Shown here: one piece after another, positions 9,547 to 18,308 of the stretch | Layout of the letters: every line of letters starts with the position of its first letter | How positions within the stretch are numbered: position 1 is the stretch's first letter | Assembly (NCBI RefSeq): GCF_016745255.1 | Contig: NZ_JADOEQ010000007.1 | Location: 62,001-126,000 of the forward strand | Reading direction: 5' to 3' | DNA length: 64,000 bases | From: Enterococcus sp. BWR-S5 | GTDB taxonomy: Bacteria; Bacillota; Bacilli; Lactobacillales; Enterococcaceae | Notes under the pieces: generated by a model | Database searches by the model: none | Told to the model about the DNA's origin: nothing | The model's input: only the letters and a program-made list of their open reading frames with translations | Position numbers and translations under genes: made by a program

Positions 9547-10917
9547 TTACCACTCCAGATAATCTGAGGATGTGTACGAACCCAGATTTTCTTTAGGGTC
9601 CTCAAGCATCCTGCGACCAAAAGGTGTCGTATATTCAGTTACTTGATGATTTTCAACGACCAATAACAGCTCATCCATTCCCTTATCGATAGCGATGGCA
9701 TAATAGCCGTCACTCAGTCCAGAAAAATCAATGGATTCACCTAAAGCTTCATAAAATTTTTCAATGTTTTCCTCTCGCTCATCAAACTCATGATCGTCTT
9801 TAAATGGATATTGTATTGGCATAGTGGCCATAATTGTTTTAGTTGTCATCAACTGTTCGATTGTCAAGGCGGCGTAGCCGCCGAATGCTGATTTATTACT
9901 ATCTGCCGCAGCTGAATTCTCCTGCGCCAGCTTTTCGATTTCTTCTGAAAGCTCCCCTTCTACTATAGATAAATAAGGAGAATCATAGGCTGTCCGAATG
10001 TCATTTTTTTCCACCGGTGTTTCGATACCGATTTCTTCTTCCAATCCACTATCGATAATTGCCTGTTCAACTGCCTGTTTAAATGCAGCAAGAAAATCCT
10101 TTGCTTCTTGGGAATGTGCCGGCACCTGCAAAATCGTTGGCACGGATTTTTCATATGTTGTCATACTGCTATCCTCCAAGACCCAGTCAGATGTTTCATC
10201 TTCACGCGTCAAGAAGCCTTTCCCATAAACCTCAACGTTCCCTTGAGTAAGCGTATAGTCCAACTGTACGCGATTTTCTGATCCATACGATTCAATGACT
10301 TTAACAGCACCTTCTGTACCAACTGCTTGCAGCTTACGCTCAATTACTTGTTCATAAATCTCGTTTTTATCATTTGTTGCATACGCAATCATCCCCAGAC
10401 GTCCACCAACAGTTACAGCAATCACCGTAATCGGCAGTAACACGCCATAAAGCACAGCCTTTCCTTTCATTTTTGAAGGGAGGCTTCTCGATTCGCCAGT
10501 AGAAAGATCAACGACTCGCCAGCCTGAAACAGCAAGAAAGATTGCTGTAATCCCCACACCTATCGTACCCGGTGCTGACAGCGAAGTATAAGGAAACATT
10601 GCCGGATAGCCTATCGTAAAGCTAATCGTCAACAGCAAAAGGAAAGACACTACATACATACTCAACCAAAACTGCAGCAACTCGGATGTTTTCCTGAGTT
10701 TTCTAATAAAGCTTACAGCAACCACCACATTTAAGATAAAGGATAGAACATAAGCGATAAATACATACCCCTGAAGTACATAGGCATAGATTAAGCCATA
10801 AGGTATCCCCTCATCCATTCCAGAAATATCCAGCTTCAGCATCCCATAAATAAACGTTGCTAAAAATAACAGTACCGGAAACAACACGATACCTCTCACA
10901 CTCTTTTTAAATTTCAT
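9547..10917 (-). CDS. Unrecognised membrane protein with large extracytoplasmic domain
   Basis: A 456-residue protein. The first ~190 residues hold about five hydrophobic segments (for example VLFPVLLFLATFIYGML near 12, FWLSMYVVSFLLLLTISF near 85, VLYGVLLPITVIAVTVGG near 158). About 265 soluble, acidic residues follow, probably outside the cell. No family is recognised. It is upstream of, and probably in an operon with, the helical protein at 8713-9513. The pair lies just downstream of the glmU terminator. Function unknown. Confidence 0.78.
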   Translation of the reverse strand: MKFKKSVRGIVLFPVLLFLATFIYGMLKLDISGMDEGIPYGLIYAYVLQGYVFIAYVLSFILNVVVAVSFIRKLRKTSELLQFWLSMYVVSFLLLLTISFTIGYPAMFPYTSLSAPGTIGVGITAIFLAVSGWRVVDLSTGESRSLPSKMKGKAVLYGVLLPITVIAVTVGGRLGMIAYATNDKNEIYEQVIERKLQAVGTEGAVKVIESYGSENRVQLDYTLTQGNVEVYGKGFLTREDETSDWVLEDSSMTTYEKSVPTILQVPAHSQEAKDFLAAFKQAVEQAIIDSGLEEEIGIETPVEKNDIRTAYDSPYLSIVEGELSEEIEKLAQENSAAADSNKSAFGGYAALTIEQLMTTKTIMATMPIQYPFKDDHEFDEREENIEKFYEALGESIDFSGLSDGYYAIAIDKGMDELLLVVENHQVTEYTTPFGRRMLEDPKENLGSYTSSDYLEW

Positions 10918-11003
10918 GAATCAAACCCCTTTTTATTTTTTCAATTTCTCCATCCTATAATTGTACCGTAAAACAGCAGCCTGAAACAACCAAGCTCGCA
11001 AAC

Positions 11004-11057
11004 AAAAAAACGAGACTATGACAATCATCAAGCTGAAAATTGTCATAGCCTCGTTTT
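11004..11057 (-). terminator. glmU terminator
   Basis: Read on the minus strand, a stem of CGAGGCTATGACAAT and its near-perfect complement (11011-11025 with 11039-11053) is followed by TTTTTTT. It lies about 30 nt past the glmU stop. Confidence 0.85.
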
Positions 11058-11084
11058 CACTATTATATTTACCTATATATTTAC

Positions 11085-12470
11085 CTATTCTTTTCCTTCG
11101 AAGTATGGAAAATCTTTTGCATAGCCTTCCTTGTTGACTTGTCGTGAGCGGGCAATCGCCAAATCATAGGATTGAACATCGTTTGTGATTGTTGAACCGG
11201 CGGCAATCACAGCATGCTTATCGATTGTCAACGGAGCAATCAAATTGGAGCCTGAGCCGATAAACGATTGGTCACCGATTGTCACACGATGCTTATCCTT
11301 TCCGTCATAATTGACTAGAACAACGCCACAGCCTACATTGATGTCTTTACCAAGGTCAGCATCACCAATATAAGACAGGTGTCCAACCTTCGTATCTTCA
11401 TCAATTGAAGCATTTTTCACTTCAACAAAATTCCCAATGTGTGCCCGTTCGCCAATAGCTGCGTTCGGACGTAAATGTGCAAATGGACCAATGTCCGCAT
11501 GACTGGCTACGGTACTTTCCTCTACAACAGAATGAGTAATCTTCACGTTGTTCTTGATGACACTATCAACAATTTCCGTTCCGGAGCCGATAAAGCAATC
11601 TTCTCCAATCACCGTTTTCCCTTTGATGCATACACCGGCTTCGATGATTGTATCTGAACCGATTACAACCCCTTCATCAATATACGTATTTTCAGGATCG
11701 ACAAATGTCACTCCATTAGTCATATGCATTAAATTCAAGCGCTTGTACATAATCTTATTGGCTTTTGCCAAAGCAATACGGTCATTAATCCCCATCGCCT
11801 CATCAAAATCATCCATTCGGTATGCAGCAATCGTTGCACCATCACGCTTCAATATCTCGATAATATCTGTCAGGTAATATTCCCCTTGCGCATTATTCGT
11901 GTCTATTTTCGAAAGTGCTGAAAACAAGGCTTCATTATCAAAACAAAAAGTACCTGTATTGATTTCTTTTACTCGTGCTTCTTCTTCTGATGCATCTTTT
12001 TGTTCAACGATTTTCTCTACAATCCCCAAATGGTCACGAATGATTCGTCCATACCCTGTTGGGTTGTCAGCTTGTGCAGTAAGAATCGTCGCACTTGCAT
12101 GCTTCCCTTGATGATAGTCAAAGAGGTTCGTTAGCGTGTCTGCTGTTAATAACGGTGTATCTCCTGTGATAACAAGCGTCGTTCCCTGTTTCCCTTCCAA
12201 AAGCTCAGCTGCCTGCATCACAGCGTGTCCCGTCCCCAACTGCTCCTGCTGCAACGCATAGTGCGTTCGATTGCCTAGATGTTCTTTTATAGCCTCTGCT
12301 CCGTGACCGACAACGGTTACGATTTCTGAGGGATTGGTTTGTTCTACTTGATCTACAATGTGTTCCACCATCGGTTTTCCGGCTACAGAATGAAGAACCT
12401 TATATAATTTCGATTTCATACGTGTACCTTTACCGGCAGCTAAAATAATGACATATCTGCTGTTTTCCAT
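11085..12470 (-). CDS. glmU: Bifunctional UDP-GlcNAc pyrophosphorylase / glucosamine-1-phosphate acetyltransferase
   Basis: Makes UDP-N-acetylglucosamine, precursor of peptidoglycan and teichoic acids: the C-terminal domain acetylates glucosamine-1-phosphate and the N-terminal domain transfers UMP. The N-terminus carries the nucleotidyltransferase signature [11 protein letters not shown], and the C-terminal half shows hexapeptide left-handed beta-helix repeats (such as [16 protein letters not shown]). I use the ATG at 12470 (MENSRYV), 461 residues, because AGGAG lies 8 nt upstream; the longer frame from GTG 12479 overlaps that site. Family length is about 455-460. In relatives glmU is close to purR; here a WxL cluster lies between them, and prs is not visible downstream. 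Confidence 0.96.
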   Translation of the reverse strand: MENSRYVIILAAGKGTRMKSKLYKVLHSVAGKPMVEHIVDQVEQTNPSEIVTVVGHGAEAIKEHLGNRTHYALQQEQLGTGHAVMQAAELLEGKQGTTLVITGDTPLLTADTLTNLFDYHQGKHASATILTAQADNPTGYGRIIRDHLGIVEKIVEQKDASEEEARVKEINTGTFCFDNEALFSALSKIDTNNAQGEYYLTDIIEILKRDGATIAAYRMDDFDEAMGINDRIALAKANKIMYKRLNLMHMTNGVTFVDPENTYIDEGVVIGSDTIIEAGVCIKGKTVIGEDCFIGSGTEIVDSVIKNNVKITHSVVEESTVASHADIGPFAHLRPNAAIGERAHIGNFVEVKNASIDEDTKVGHLSYIGDADLGKDINVGCGVVLVNYDGKDKHRVTIGDQSFIGSGSNLIAPLTIDKHAVIAAGSTITNDVQSYDLAIARSRQVNKEGYAKDFPYFEGKE

Positions 12471-12838
12471 CTTCGACACTCCTAAAATTTGTCATATCCA
12501 TCTGTATATGAATCCTGTAAAAGATTTTCTACGCAAAAAGCGACCTTTGTTTTGAGTATAGACAAAGGAATAGTCATGATAGACCCCATTCTTTCACTGA
12601 ATTTATATATAGCGAATCTGTACTCTTTCTTAGTTTAGCTTACAGCACCATCTTTTTCAACCAAACCAATTTAGAAATATCATAGACCAATTAGGATATA
12701 CCTGAAAACACCAGCGACAAATTGGCTCATTATTTTTAGGAAATTCGTTGTTAATAATACACACTTACTGAACTACACAGGCTGCGTTTTTCCTCGGTCT
12801 TTCAGCAAAATTTCTGAAGCATTCGGATACTCCAAATT

Positions 12839-12876
12839 GATGGCTATCAATACCGTCTACTTGATAGCTATTTTTT
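12839..12876 (+). terminator. Hairpin with plus-strand T tract in a gene-free stretch
   Basis: TGGCTATCAA (12841-12850) and TTGATAGCTA (12861-12870) form a 10-bp stem (one G-U pair) followed by TTTTTT on the plus strand. Both flanking genes are on the minus strand, so no gene obviously uses it. The rest of the 12471-12919 gap shows no reading frame or motif that I can support; glmU must take its promoter from the right-hand part. Confidence 0.4.
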
Positions 12877-12919
12877 AACTGGCGATACGCCTCAGATGAA
12901 GGCGACATTGCCTTCTTAC

Positions 12920-14005
12920 CTATTCTCTGCTGCGTTTTTTGGGTCTTTTTTTCCGTTTCTTCTGTTTCTTAAGGAGTTCCCGCTGAAGCACCAGTGCTCG
13001 CTGTCGCCGCATAAAGTAGAAGACCAAAACAATAAGAACAGCAATAGCTCCGAAAAGAATATATAAGAGGCGGTCATCCGTACTGTCAACTGAAGTTAGA
13101 CCTAGCGCTGATTTATTAACCTCTTCCGCATTTTCCTTTGTGATGGTAAACGTTTCGTTGAATGACCACTCATTTCCCGCCTGATCTGAAGCAGTCAGCT
13201 CCAGCTCATATTTTCCAGCTTCCAACGCTTGATTCTCCCAAGGAATAGCATAATCAAAATTCGAGTTAGGGGCCATGGAAATTCCTTGCTTCTTCGCAGA
13301 CTTCAACACCTGATTCTGGCCTTCTTTTCGAATATCCGCTTTGACAGTCAATTCTTTTATGTTGACTGGCTGCGTATTTTGTAAATTAACAGAAACCTGC
13401 GGACGGTAATTATTCAAGCTTGGAGTGACACCATTCAGTTTCATTTCAGGCTGAACATCCTCTTCTTTTTCCCGCAGTACGACACCAAGTGCATAGGAAT
13501 ATGTATTGTTAATCTGACCGTCTACTTTTTCAGGTGCTTCCTGACGAACATGAAATCCGCCTAGAATCAGCCCTTCAAAGGGTTCTTCTGGAACTTTCAG
13601 CTTGAAAACCGCGACTTTATTGGCGTTAGGACCAACAGTAATCGTCTCATCGTGGGTGACCAGTTCAGAGAAAGCGTGGCGCAAGGTACTATCCTTCTCC
13701 TGTTCTTTATCGGGACGTGTATAATCGATAATCCCATTATTATTGGTGACAGCTGTATTGGCCTCAAGAATAAAGGTTTGTTCCTTGTCTGACGAATTGA
13801 ATATATTCACTGTCAGTTCCTGCTCCTGCCCCGGTGTAACCATTAAGTCAAAGTATGTAGCGTTGCCTTCTCTCTGATTTTCCGGAAGATTGGCACTGAT
13901 TGAATAATCCACGGTACTATCTGAAGCTTGGACGATATCCAGAGAAAAAAATAAGAAAAACAGAGAAAAAAGACAGCTAAGTGTGCGTATATGTTTTTTT
14001 GTCAT
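12920..14005 (-). CDS. cscA: WxL-cluster membrane-anchored protein (DUF916/DUF3324, CscA type)
   Basis: The DUF916 (WxLIP peptidoglycan-binding) plus DUF3324 protein that accompanies WxL surface proteins and is thought to help hold them on the wall. The start at 14005 (MTKKHIRTL), 361 residues, follows AAAGGAA and gives a proper signal peptide ending near VQASDS; a longer frame to 14098 lacks both. The two beta-rich domains span about residues 30-290. A transmembrane segment near 322-342 (LLYILFGAIAVLIVLVFYFM) and a strongly basic tail (KKQKKRKKRPKKRSR) follow. It is the last gene of the WxL cluster. A 247-bp gap upstream holds a candidate Zur-like element, so it may have its own promoter. 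Confidence 0.88.
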   Translation of the reverse strand: MTKKHIRTLSCLFSLFFLFFSLDIVQASDSTVDYSISANLPENQREGNATYFDLMVTPGQEQELTVNIFNSSDKEQTFILEANTAVTNNNGIIDYTRPDKEQEKDSTLRHAFSELVTHDETITVGPNANKVAVFKLKVPEEPFEGLILGGFHVRQEAPEKVDGQINNTYSYALGVVLREKEEDVQPEMKLNGVTPSLNNYRPQVSVNLQNTQPVNIKELTVKADIRKEGQNQVLKSAKKQGISMAPNSNFDYAIPWENQALEAGKYELELTASDQAGNEWSFNETFTITKENAEEVNKSALGLTSVDSTDDRLLYILFGAIAVLIVLVFYFMRRQRALVLQRELLKKQKKRKKRPKKRSRE

Positions 14006-14159
14006 AACATTCCTTTCTATGAGCCTGAGACCTACTGACAGTCCCAGACCCATTCTAGCCAAATCCAAACCAACGATGGAAGCAATATTTCTATCCACTA
14101 TATGTTAGCGGCACTGCGCAAAGCTACATGCGCCCACTTTCTTACTTTACCTGACTACA

Positions 14160-14196
14160 ATACCGTAAGAATAAACGCATAAGAGCAAGAACTACT
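14160..14196. promoter_or_regulatory. Zur-box-like element upstream of cscA, copy of the adcA promoter element
   Basis: These 37 bases match 21855-21891 (upstream of adcA) at 29 of 37 positions, including an identical 16-mer AAGAGCAAGAACTACT. The ACCGTAA half of the Zur box is kept; the other half has decayed. It lies about 155 bp upstream of the cscA start on the minus strand. Zinc control of cscA is a hypothesis only. Confidence 0.45.
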
Positions 14197-14252
14197 CTTT
14201 TATAATAGGTTTTCTTGCCTTCTTCACGCTTCCAACAAGCAGAGAAACTGCC

Positions 14253-14828
14253 TTACATTCCACTGATTAGGGTATAATCGATTGTTCCGCTATAGCTGCC
14301 CTTGATTGCTGTTTCAGCAACAGAAATCTTTGCTGCAGCTGCTGCGAAGCTGGTTTTCCCTCTTCCTACTGACGCTTGTCCTACAATGTTGGCTGTTCCT
14401 AAAATATCAACCTCATTGTTAACAATCACATGGTTTTCTGTCGCAGTTGTTGGTGTACCCAATGTCAGCTTGAAGTTTGTCGTTGGTAATACTACATCCC
14501 CTGCAGTTTTTAGTGTTGAGGCCATAGCCGTCACGCGCCAAGGCAATGAAGTATCACCATCCTCTAAACCACGTCTATCATCTACATCGACAGTGGCTGA
14601 GCTTGTTGCTGCCAGCTCATAAAGTCCATTAACCGCCTCCTGAGAAAGGTCCAGCTCACTAAACGTCATTGCACCTCCCGCAGTCATCTTGAACACAGGG
14701 GTGTTCCCGCTATTACCACCATCATCAACACCAACTGTTGTCGTTGTCTGATTGACCGCATAAGCAGAAGGTCCTGCCAATACTGCTGTTCCTAGAAATA
14801 GTGCACTTAATCCAATAATTTTTTTCAT
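14253..14828 (-). CDS. Small WxL-domain surface protein (CscB type)
   Basis: A 191-residue secreted wall protein. The signal peptide ends near AYAVNQ (about residues 24-28). The rest is Thr/Ala/Val-rich and corresponds to a single WxL domain, which binds peptidoglycan non-covalently. The motifs are degenerate: the first is PWRVTA (W-R-V in place of WxL) and the second YSGTIDYTL near the C-terminus, with Tyr where Trp is usual. It is a member of the five-gene WxL cluster, between another WxL gene and cscA. Confidence 0.85.
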   Translation of the reverse strand: MKKIIGLSALFLGTAVLAGPSAYAVNQTTTTVGVDDGGNSGNTPVFKMTAGGAMTFSELDLSQEAVNGLYELAATSSATVDVDDRRGLEDGDTSLPWRVTAMASTLKTAGDVVLPTTNFKLTLGTPTTATENHVIVNNEVDILGTANIVGQASVGRGKTSFAAAAAKISVAETAIKGSYSGTIDYTLISGM

Positions 14829-14868
14829 TACGTGTTCCCTCCAAAATTTAATCAGTGTGTTTATCGCT

Positions 14869-15429
14869 TTATATACTATCTACCAACAGCCAGGTTTTTT
14901 CTGACTGGAAGCTGCCCTGAGGTTGTTTTGGCGGTAGGTAAAGCCAAATCTCGTGAGCCTTGATTGTGTAAGTAAATATTCCTTTTTCTGTTCCTTCGCT
15001 GACTAGAACTTTTCCAAACTCCTCTTCTTCGCTACCAACAGAGGTGTATTCCTGTCCAACGATATCTTGTGCTCCGGATACCTGTCCGACTCCCAAATGA
15101 TAACTGACTCCCTGAAGCTGCTCATTCTTTTCATTGGTAAATGGTGAAAGCTTCAGATTCAGCTGCCAGGGAGAATTTTCAGCTCTGGAATCTTCAATTT
15201 CAAGAACCAAATCTGTACCGGCATAATAATTATCTGCCGATTTTCTTAACACCTTTTCTCCAAAACCAACATAGCTGATATGGTTTATCCTTAAGTGGCC
15301 GGAGGACGAATTCGAATCAGTTACAGAAACCTGTGTACGCTCCTCCGCACCTTCCCCGTAAGCGGGTCCGGCGATTATCAAGCCATACACAAAAACCAGA
15401 GTTAGGAATAGTTTATGGTATTTCATCAT
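14869..15429 (-). CDS. Small WxL-domain surface protein
   Basis: A 186-residue secreted protein with a signal peptide to about residue 25 (AYGEGAE). The first WxL motif is clear (SPWQLNL, about residues 86-92). The second is at the extreme C-terminus (KTWLLVDSI), preceded by Phe in the position of the usual Tyr. Its start overlaps the end of the sortase-substrate gene upstream by 17 nt, which argues for co-translation. Expected to bind the cell wall next to its cluster partners. Confidence 0.83.
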   Translation of the reverse strand: MMKYHKLFLTLVFVYGLIIAGPAYGEGAEERTQVSVTDSNSSSGHLRINHISYVGFGEKVLRKSADNYYAGTDLVLEIEDSRAENSPWQLNLKLSPFTNEKNEQLQGVSYHLGVGQVSGAQDIVGQEYTSVGSEEEEFGKVLVSEGTEKGIFTYTIKAHEIWLYLPPKQPQGSFQSEKTWLLVDSI

Positions 15430-15721
15430 AGCTGAATCCTCTCCTCACATAGAGTAAGCCAATGATTCCAAGTCCCAGAAGTATGTATTGCATCTGTATC
15501 TTTTCTCCTGTTTTCGGAAAAGTACCATTGGTTGTGCGATATGTCTTTTTCTCTGATGTTGAGGACTGTTCCGTATTTATGGTAGGCGCTTCTTCTTGGA
15601 TTGTGATTCCTACTGTGCTTTTGCCACCAGATGCATCAACTGAAGCAACAGGCGTAACGAATAAAAACAGCAGCCAGAGCCAGAGACTTGCACTTTTCCA
15701 AAACTTGCTTCCTTTAATCAT
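15413..15721 (-). CDS. cscD: Small sortase-anchored protein of the WxL cluster (CscD type)
   Basis: A 102-residue protein from the ATG at 15721 (MIKGSKFWK): signal peptide to about ASVDAS, a short Thr/Ser/Glu-rich spacer, sorting motif FPKTG (about residues 70-74), hydrophobic span QYILLGLGIIGLLYV and Arg-containing tail. The short LPXTG-like protein is a standard member (CscD) of WxL clusters. A longer frame from 15745 overlaps the preceding stop as ATGA but lacks a good ribosome site; AAAGGA lies 9 nt before the chosen ATG. Confidence 0.83.
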   Translation of the reverse strand: MIKGSKFWKSASLWLWLLFLFVTPVASVDASGGKSTVGITIQEEAPTINTEQSSTSEKKTYRTTNGTFPKTGEKIQMQYILLGLGIIGLLYVRRGFSYDEIP

Positions 15722-15741
15722 TCTTCCACATCCTTTGCCTG

Positions 15742-17904
15742 TCATATACCATCTTGAAGCGTCCAGTTGATAATGGCCGAGTAGCTCCCCTGAATAACCG
15801 TATCTCTGACCTGAAGTACAATTCCTTCATTTTCCTGCCACGTTTTGCTTAGTGAACCGTTTTGACGAATCGTAAGCAGCTGCTCATTGGGATAATTGTT
15901 ATCTGTACTCCCCGCACCGTTTTCGGCGTTAAACAGCTTTCCGGAAAAGCTTTGTGATTTTCCCGTCGCAGTCATTGGCTGGAGCAATGTGGCCTGAAGT
16001 ACCCAAGGAGAAGCGGAGGCTGACCGCAAATCAGACACCTCTACCGTCATTTGATTCCCATTTTTGCGCGGATACTCTTTCTTTCCATTCTCAATCTGAT
16101 TGATTGCTATTTCTCCAAAATCGAGAATATCAGGAACGGTAACCAACGTTAAGGTGCCACGGACTGTGATATCCTTCGTAAGCTCATTGGACGTTTTTTG
16201 ATTTTTATCTTGCGCCTTTACGGTCAATCGATAGCTACCCGCTGCTAGTTTTCCAAAGTTCACTTCAGCTATTCCCTGTCCAACATAATTTTCTGAAGCA
16301 TCTGTTGTAAACGTTCGCTCCTGTTTGAAATCCTCTAACTGCCCTGTGCTTAAATCATTTAACGAAAAAGAAACAACACCTTCATCGAGCGCGTTCCATT
16401 CCTCCCAATCCACTTTGGCTGTAAAATCCTCCATAATTGGCAGCTGTTCAACAGCTTCCAGCTTTCGCAGCTCAGGAGCTAGATTACTATCCAGATAAAA
16501 TGAACCTGCATGATAAGGTAATGTTAATGTCTCACCTACATTGTTTTGTGCAGTTACCAGCGTCTCACCGCTATCTACCAGAACTTGTAACGGCTTCCCG
16601 GGAATTTTTTCTTCCTGCTTCGTCTTCACATCAAAGGATAGCTCCAGTTGGTCTCCTTTAACCAAAGACAGTGGCTGCTTACTCGAAAAAGTCCACCATT
16701 CCTGCTGCTGTTGAATCATTCCCTCTACAGGCGAACCATTTTTAAGCAGCGTAGCATTTGCGGTATCCTGTGAAAACAGCAGGTATGAATCAAGTTTTTT
16801 CATGATTGCCAAATTATTCAGCTCACCGGTTCCTTTAATTTCCTTCAAAGCAATTTGATAGGTCAGCTTTTCCCCTCTGGCAACCACCTGATCCGTAACC
16901 GACTCGCCCGCTTCATTGACAATTTTCTCATCCACCTGAGCGAAAATCGGTCTGGGAAACTCTTCAAAGGCGACACGAGCGTCCATCTTGGCTAAGCCTG
17001 TCGACCCGGTAAAGCCCCAATAGACGATATTCGTTCCAAAGGTTGACTGAACATTCAGCGGAATCGTCTTTTCTGCTAAATTATCCAGCTTATATGTCAA
17101 CTGCTGCTGCTCTGAATCCCAGTCAATCGAGAATTGGTGCCAACGGTCATCACCAAATGTCTCCACTGCTTGAGCATCCTTGTGGTACTGAGTACGATTT
17201 ACACCATTTTTTCCGTAGGTGGATTCCTTTCCCGGCAAGCCCCAGGCAATATGTCCGTAAGGTTTTGTTCCATCGTTACTATTGGTTGTATCCTTATCCA
17301 TACCGTTCTTATTGATATGATTATCGAATTCAATTGCCAGAGAATTCGTGATTGCCCCTTTTATGCCGCCTGTTGTATTCGCCTGAGCCCAAACGCCTAG
17401 TGACGCACCACCACCAAAAACATTATTTCCTCTGGATGATTTCGCAAAAGCATTCTTCCCCTCACGGTCTGCATGCATCACAAAAGCCATACCATCTCCG
17501 ACCTTTTTCTCCTCCGGCTTAGCACCGCTTCCGGTATCTTTTCCAAAGTACAGCCACATACTGGTGGAAAAATCATAATCCAAATTCATCCGATAGCTGT
17601 CTTCTGACCAAATCGCACCATTTCCATAGCTGGTCCCTTTTTTCGTCACATTGACGATGTCATAGCCTTCTGCATTCGTTACATTGCTCACGACGCCCTG
17701 ACCGGAAGTAACCGGATGAAAATAGTTGTCCAGCTTAATCAATCGATCCTTTACCTGATTAAGATCAGAAATCCCGCCTAATGCCTCTCTAGGTCTAACC
17801 AGCCCATTTTCAATAGGCGGTATTTCTTCACCAAACACGGAAACAGTGCTTGAAAACAAACAGATAAAAAAAAGAATGACCATCATCCTTTTCGATTGCT
17901 TCAT
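15742..17904 (-). CDS. Large WxL surface protein with L-type lectin-like domain (CscC type)
   Basis: A secreted protein of about 720 residues heading the WxL cluster. After the signal peptide (cleavage near SVFGEE) comes a bacterial L-type (legume-type) lectin-like domain, about residues 60-310, with features such as VGDGMAFVMHAD and LAIEFDNH. Isopeptide/Ig-like beta domains follow (about 315-570), then a C-terminal WxL domain with both motifs intact (SPWVLQ and YSAIINWTLQDG). The lectin domain suggests glycan adhesion; the ligand is unknown. I use ATG 17904; a TTG at 17910, closer to the AAAGGAGGG site, is equally possible. Confidence 0.87.
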   Translation of the reverse strand: MKQSKRMMVILFFICLFSSTVSVFGEEIPPIENGLVRPREALGGISDLNQVKDRLIKLDNYFHPVTSGQGVVSNVTNAEGYDIVNVTKKGTSYGNGAIWSEDSYRMNLDYDFSTSMWLYFGKDTGSGAKPEEKKVGDGMAFVMHADREGKNAFAKSSRGNNVFGGGASLGVWAQANTTGGIKGAITNSLAIEFDNHINKNGMDKDTTNSNDGTKPYGHIAWGLPGKESTYGKNGVNRTQYHKDAQAVETFGDDRWHQFSIDWDSEQQQLTYKLDNLAEKTIPLNVQSTFGTNIVYWGFTGSTGLAKMDARVAFEEFPRPIFAQVDEKIVNEAGESVTDQVVARGEKLTYQIALKEIKGTGELNNLAIMKKLDSYLLFSQDTANATLLKNGSPVEGMIQQQQEWWTFSSKQPLSLVKGDQLELSFDVKTKQEEKIPGKPLQVLVDSGETLVTAQNNVGETLTLPYHAGSFYLDSNLAPELRKLEAVEQLPIMEDFTAKVDWEEWNALDEGVVSFSLNDLSTGQLEDFKQERTFTTDASENYVGQGIAEVNFGKLAAGSYRLTVKAQDKNQKTSNELTKDITVRGTLTLVTVPDILDFGEIAINQIENGKKEYPRKNGNQMTVEVSDLRSASASPWVLQATLLQPMTATGKSQSFSGKLFNAENGAGSTDNNYPNEQLLTIRQNGSLSKTWQENEGIVLQVRDTVIQGSYSAIINWTLQDGI

Positions 17905-17953
17905 TCTCAAAAAAGCAGCTCCCTCCTTTCCCAATAATTATTTTATTTTCTCG

Positions 17954-17994
17954 ACTGACTCAATCAGTATATAGCCGTCTTTTCTAAATAACAA
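17954..17994 (-). promoter_or_regulatory. WxL cluster promoter with adjacent inverted repeat
   Basis: On the minus strand TTGTTA (17989-17994) and TATACT (17966-17971) are 17 bp apart, about 60 bp before the lectin-WxL gene. Directly after the -10 lies the imperfect inverted repeat ACTGATTGAGTCAGT (17954-17968), a possible operator. The rest of the 404-bp gap 17905-18308 is very AT-rich and contains only the purR terminator. Confidence 0.6.
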
Positions 17995-18198
17995 ACCGAT
18001 AAAAAAAAACAAACATCCAGATTTTTTTCTAATCAAACCATTATTTTTTAAATGTTTTTCTAATAATATAAAATGCACATTAAACAGATAATAATATATT
18101 AAGAGATTACTGTATTAACAAATGAATAGGGAATTTTTTTCTGATATGTGAGAATTCGTTCTATTTTTCACACACTGTTTTCAATCTGTTATTTAAAC

Positions 18199-18241
18199 AA
18201 AAAAATCTCTCTCTTTTTTAAAAAAGAGAAAGATTTTTTAA
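18199..18241 (-). terminator. purR terminator
   Basis: An A/T-rich hairpin (AAATCTTTCTCTTTTT against AAAAAGAGAGAGATTT on the minus strand) followed by a T run. It lies about 70 nt past the purR stop. Confidence 0.7.
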
Positions 18242-18308
18242 TTATTACGATTTAATAACCATTCTTATTTTATATATTTTTTCAATTGAATACCTACTTC
18301 AATTACTA

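Noticed and set aside
12480-12919. Possible remnant gene between glmU and cscA
   Set aside because: No frame gives recognisable protein on either strand; only one hairpin stands out.
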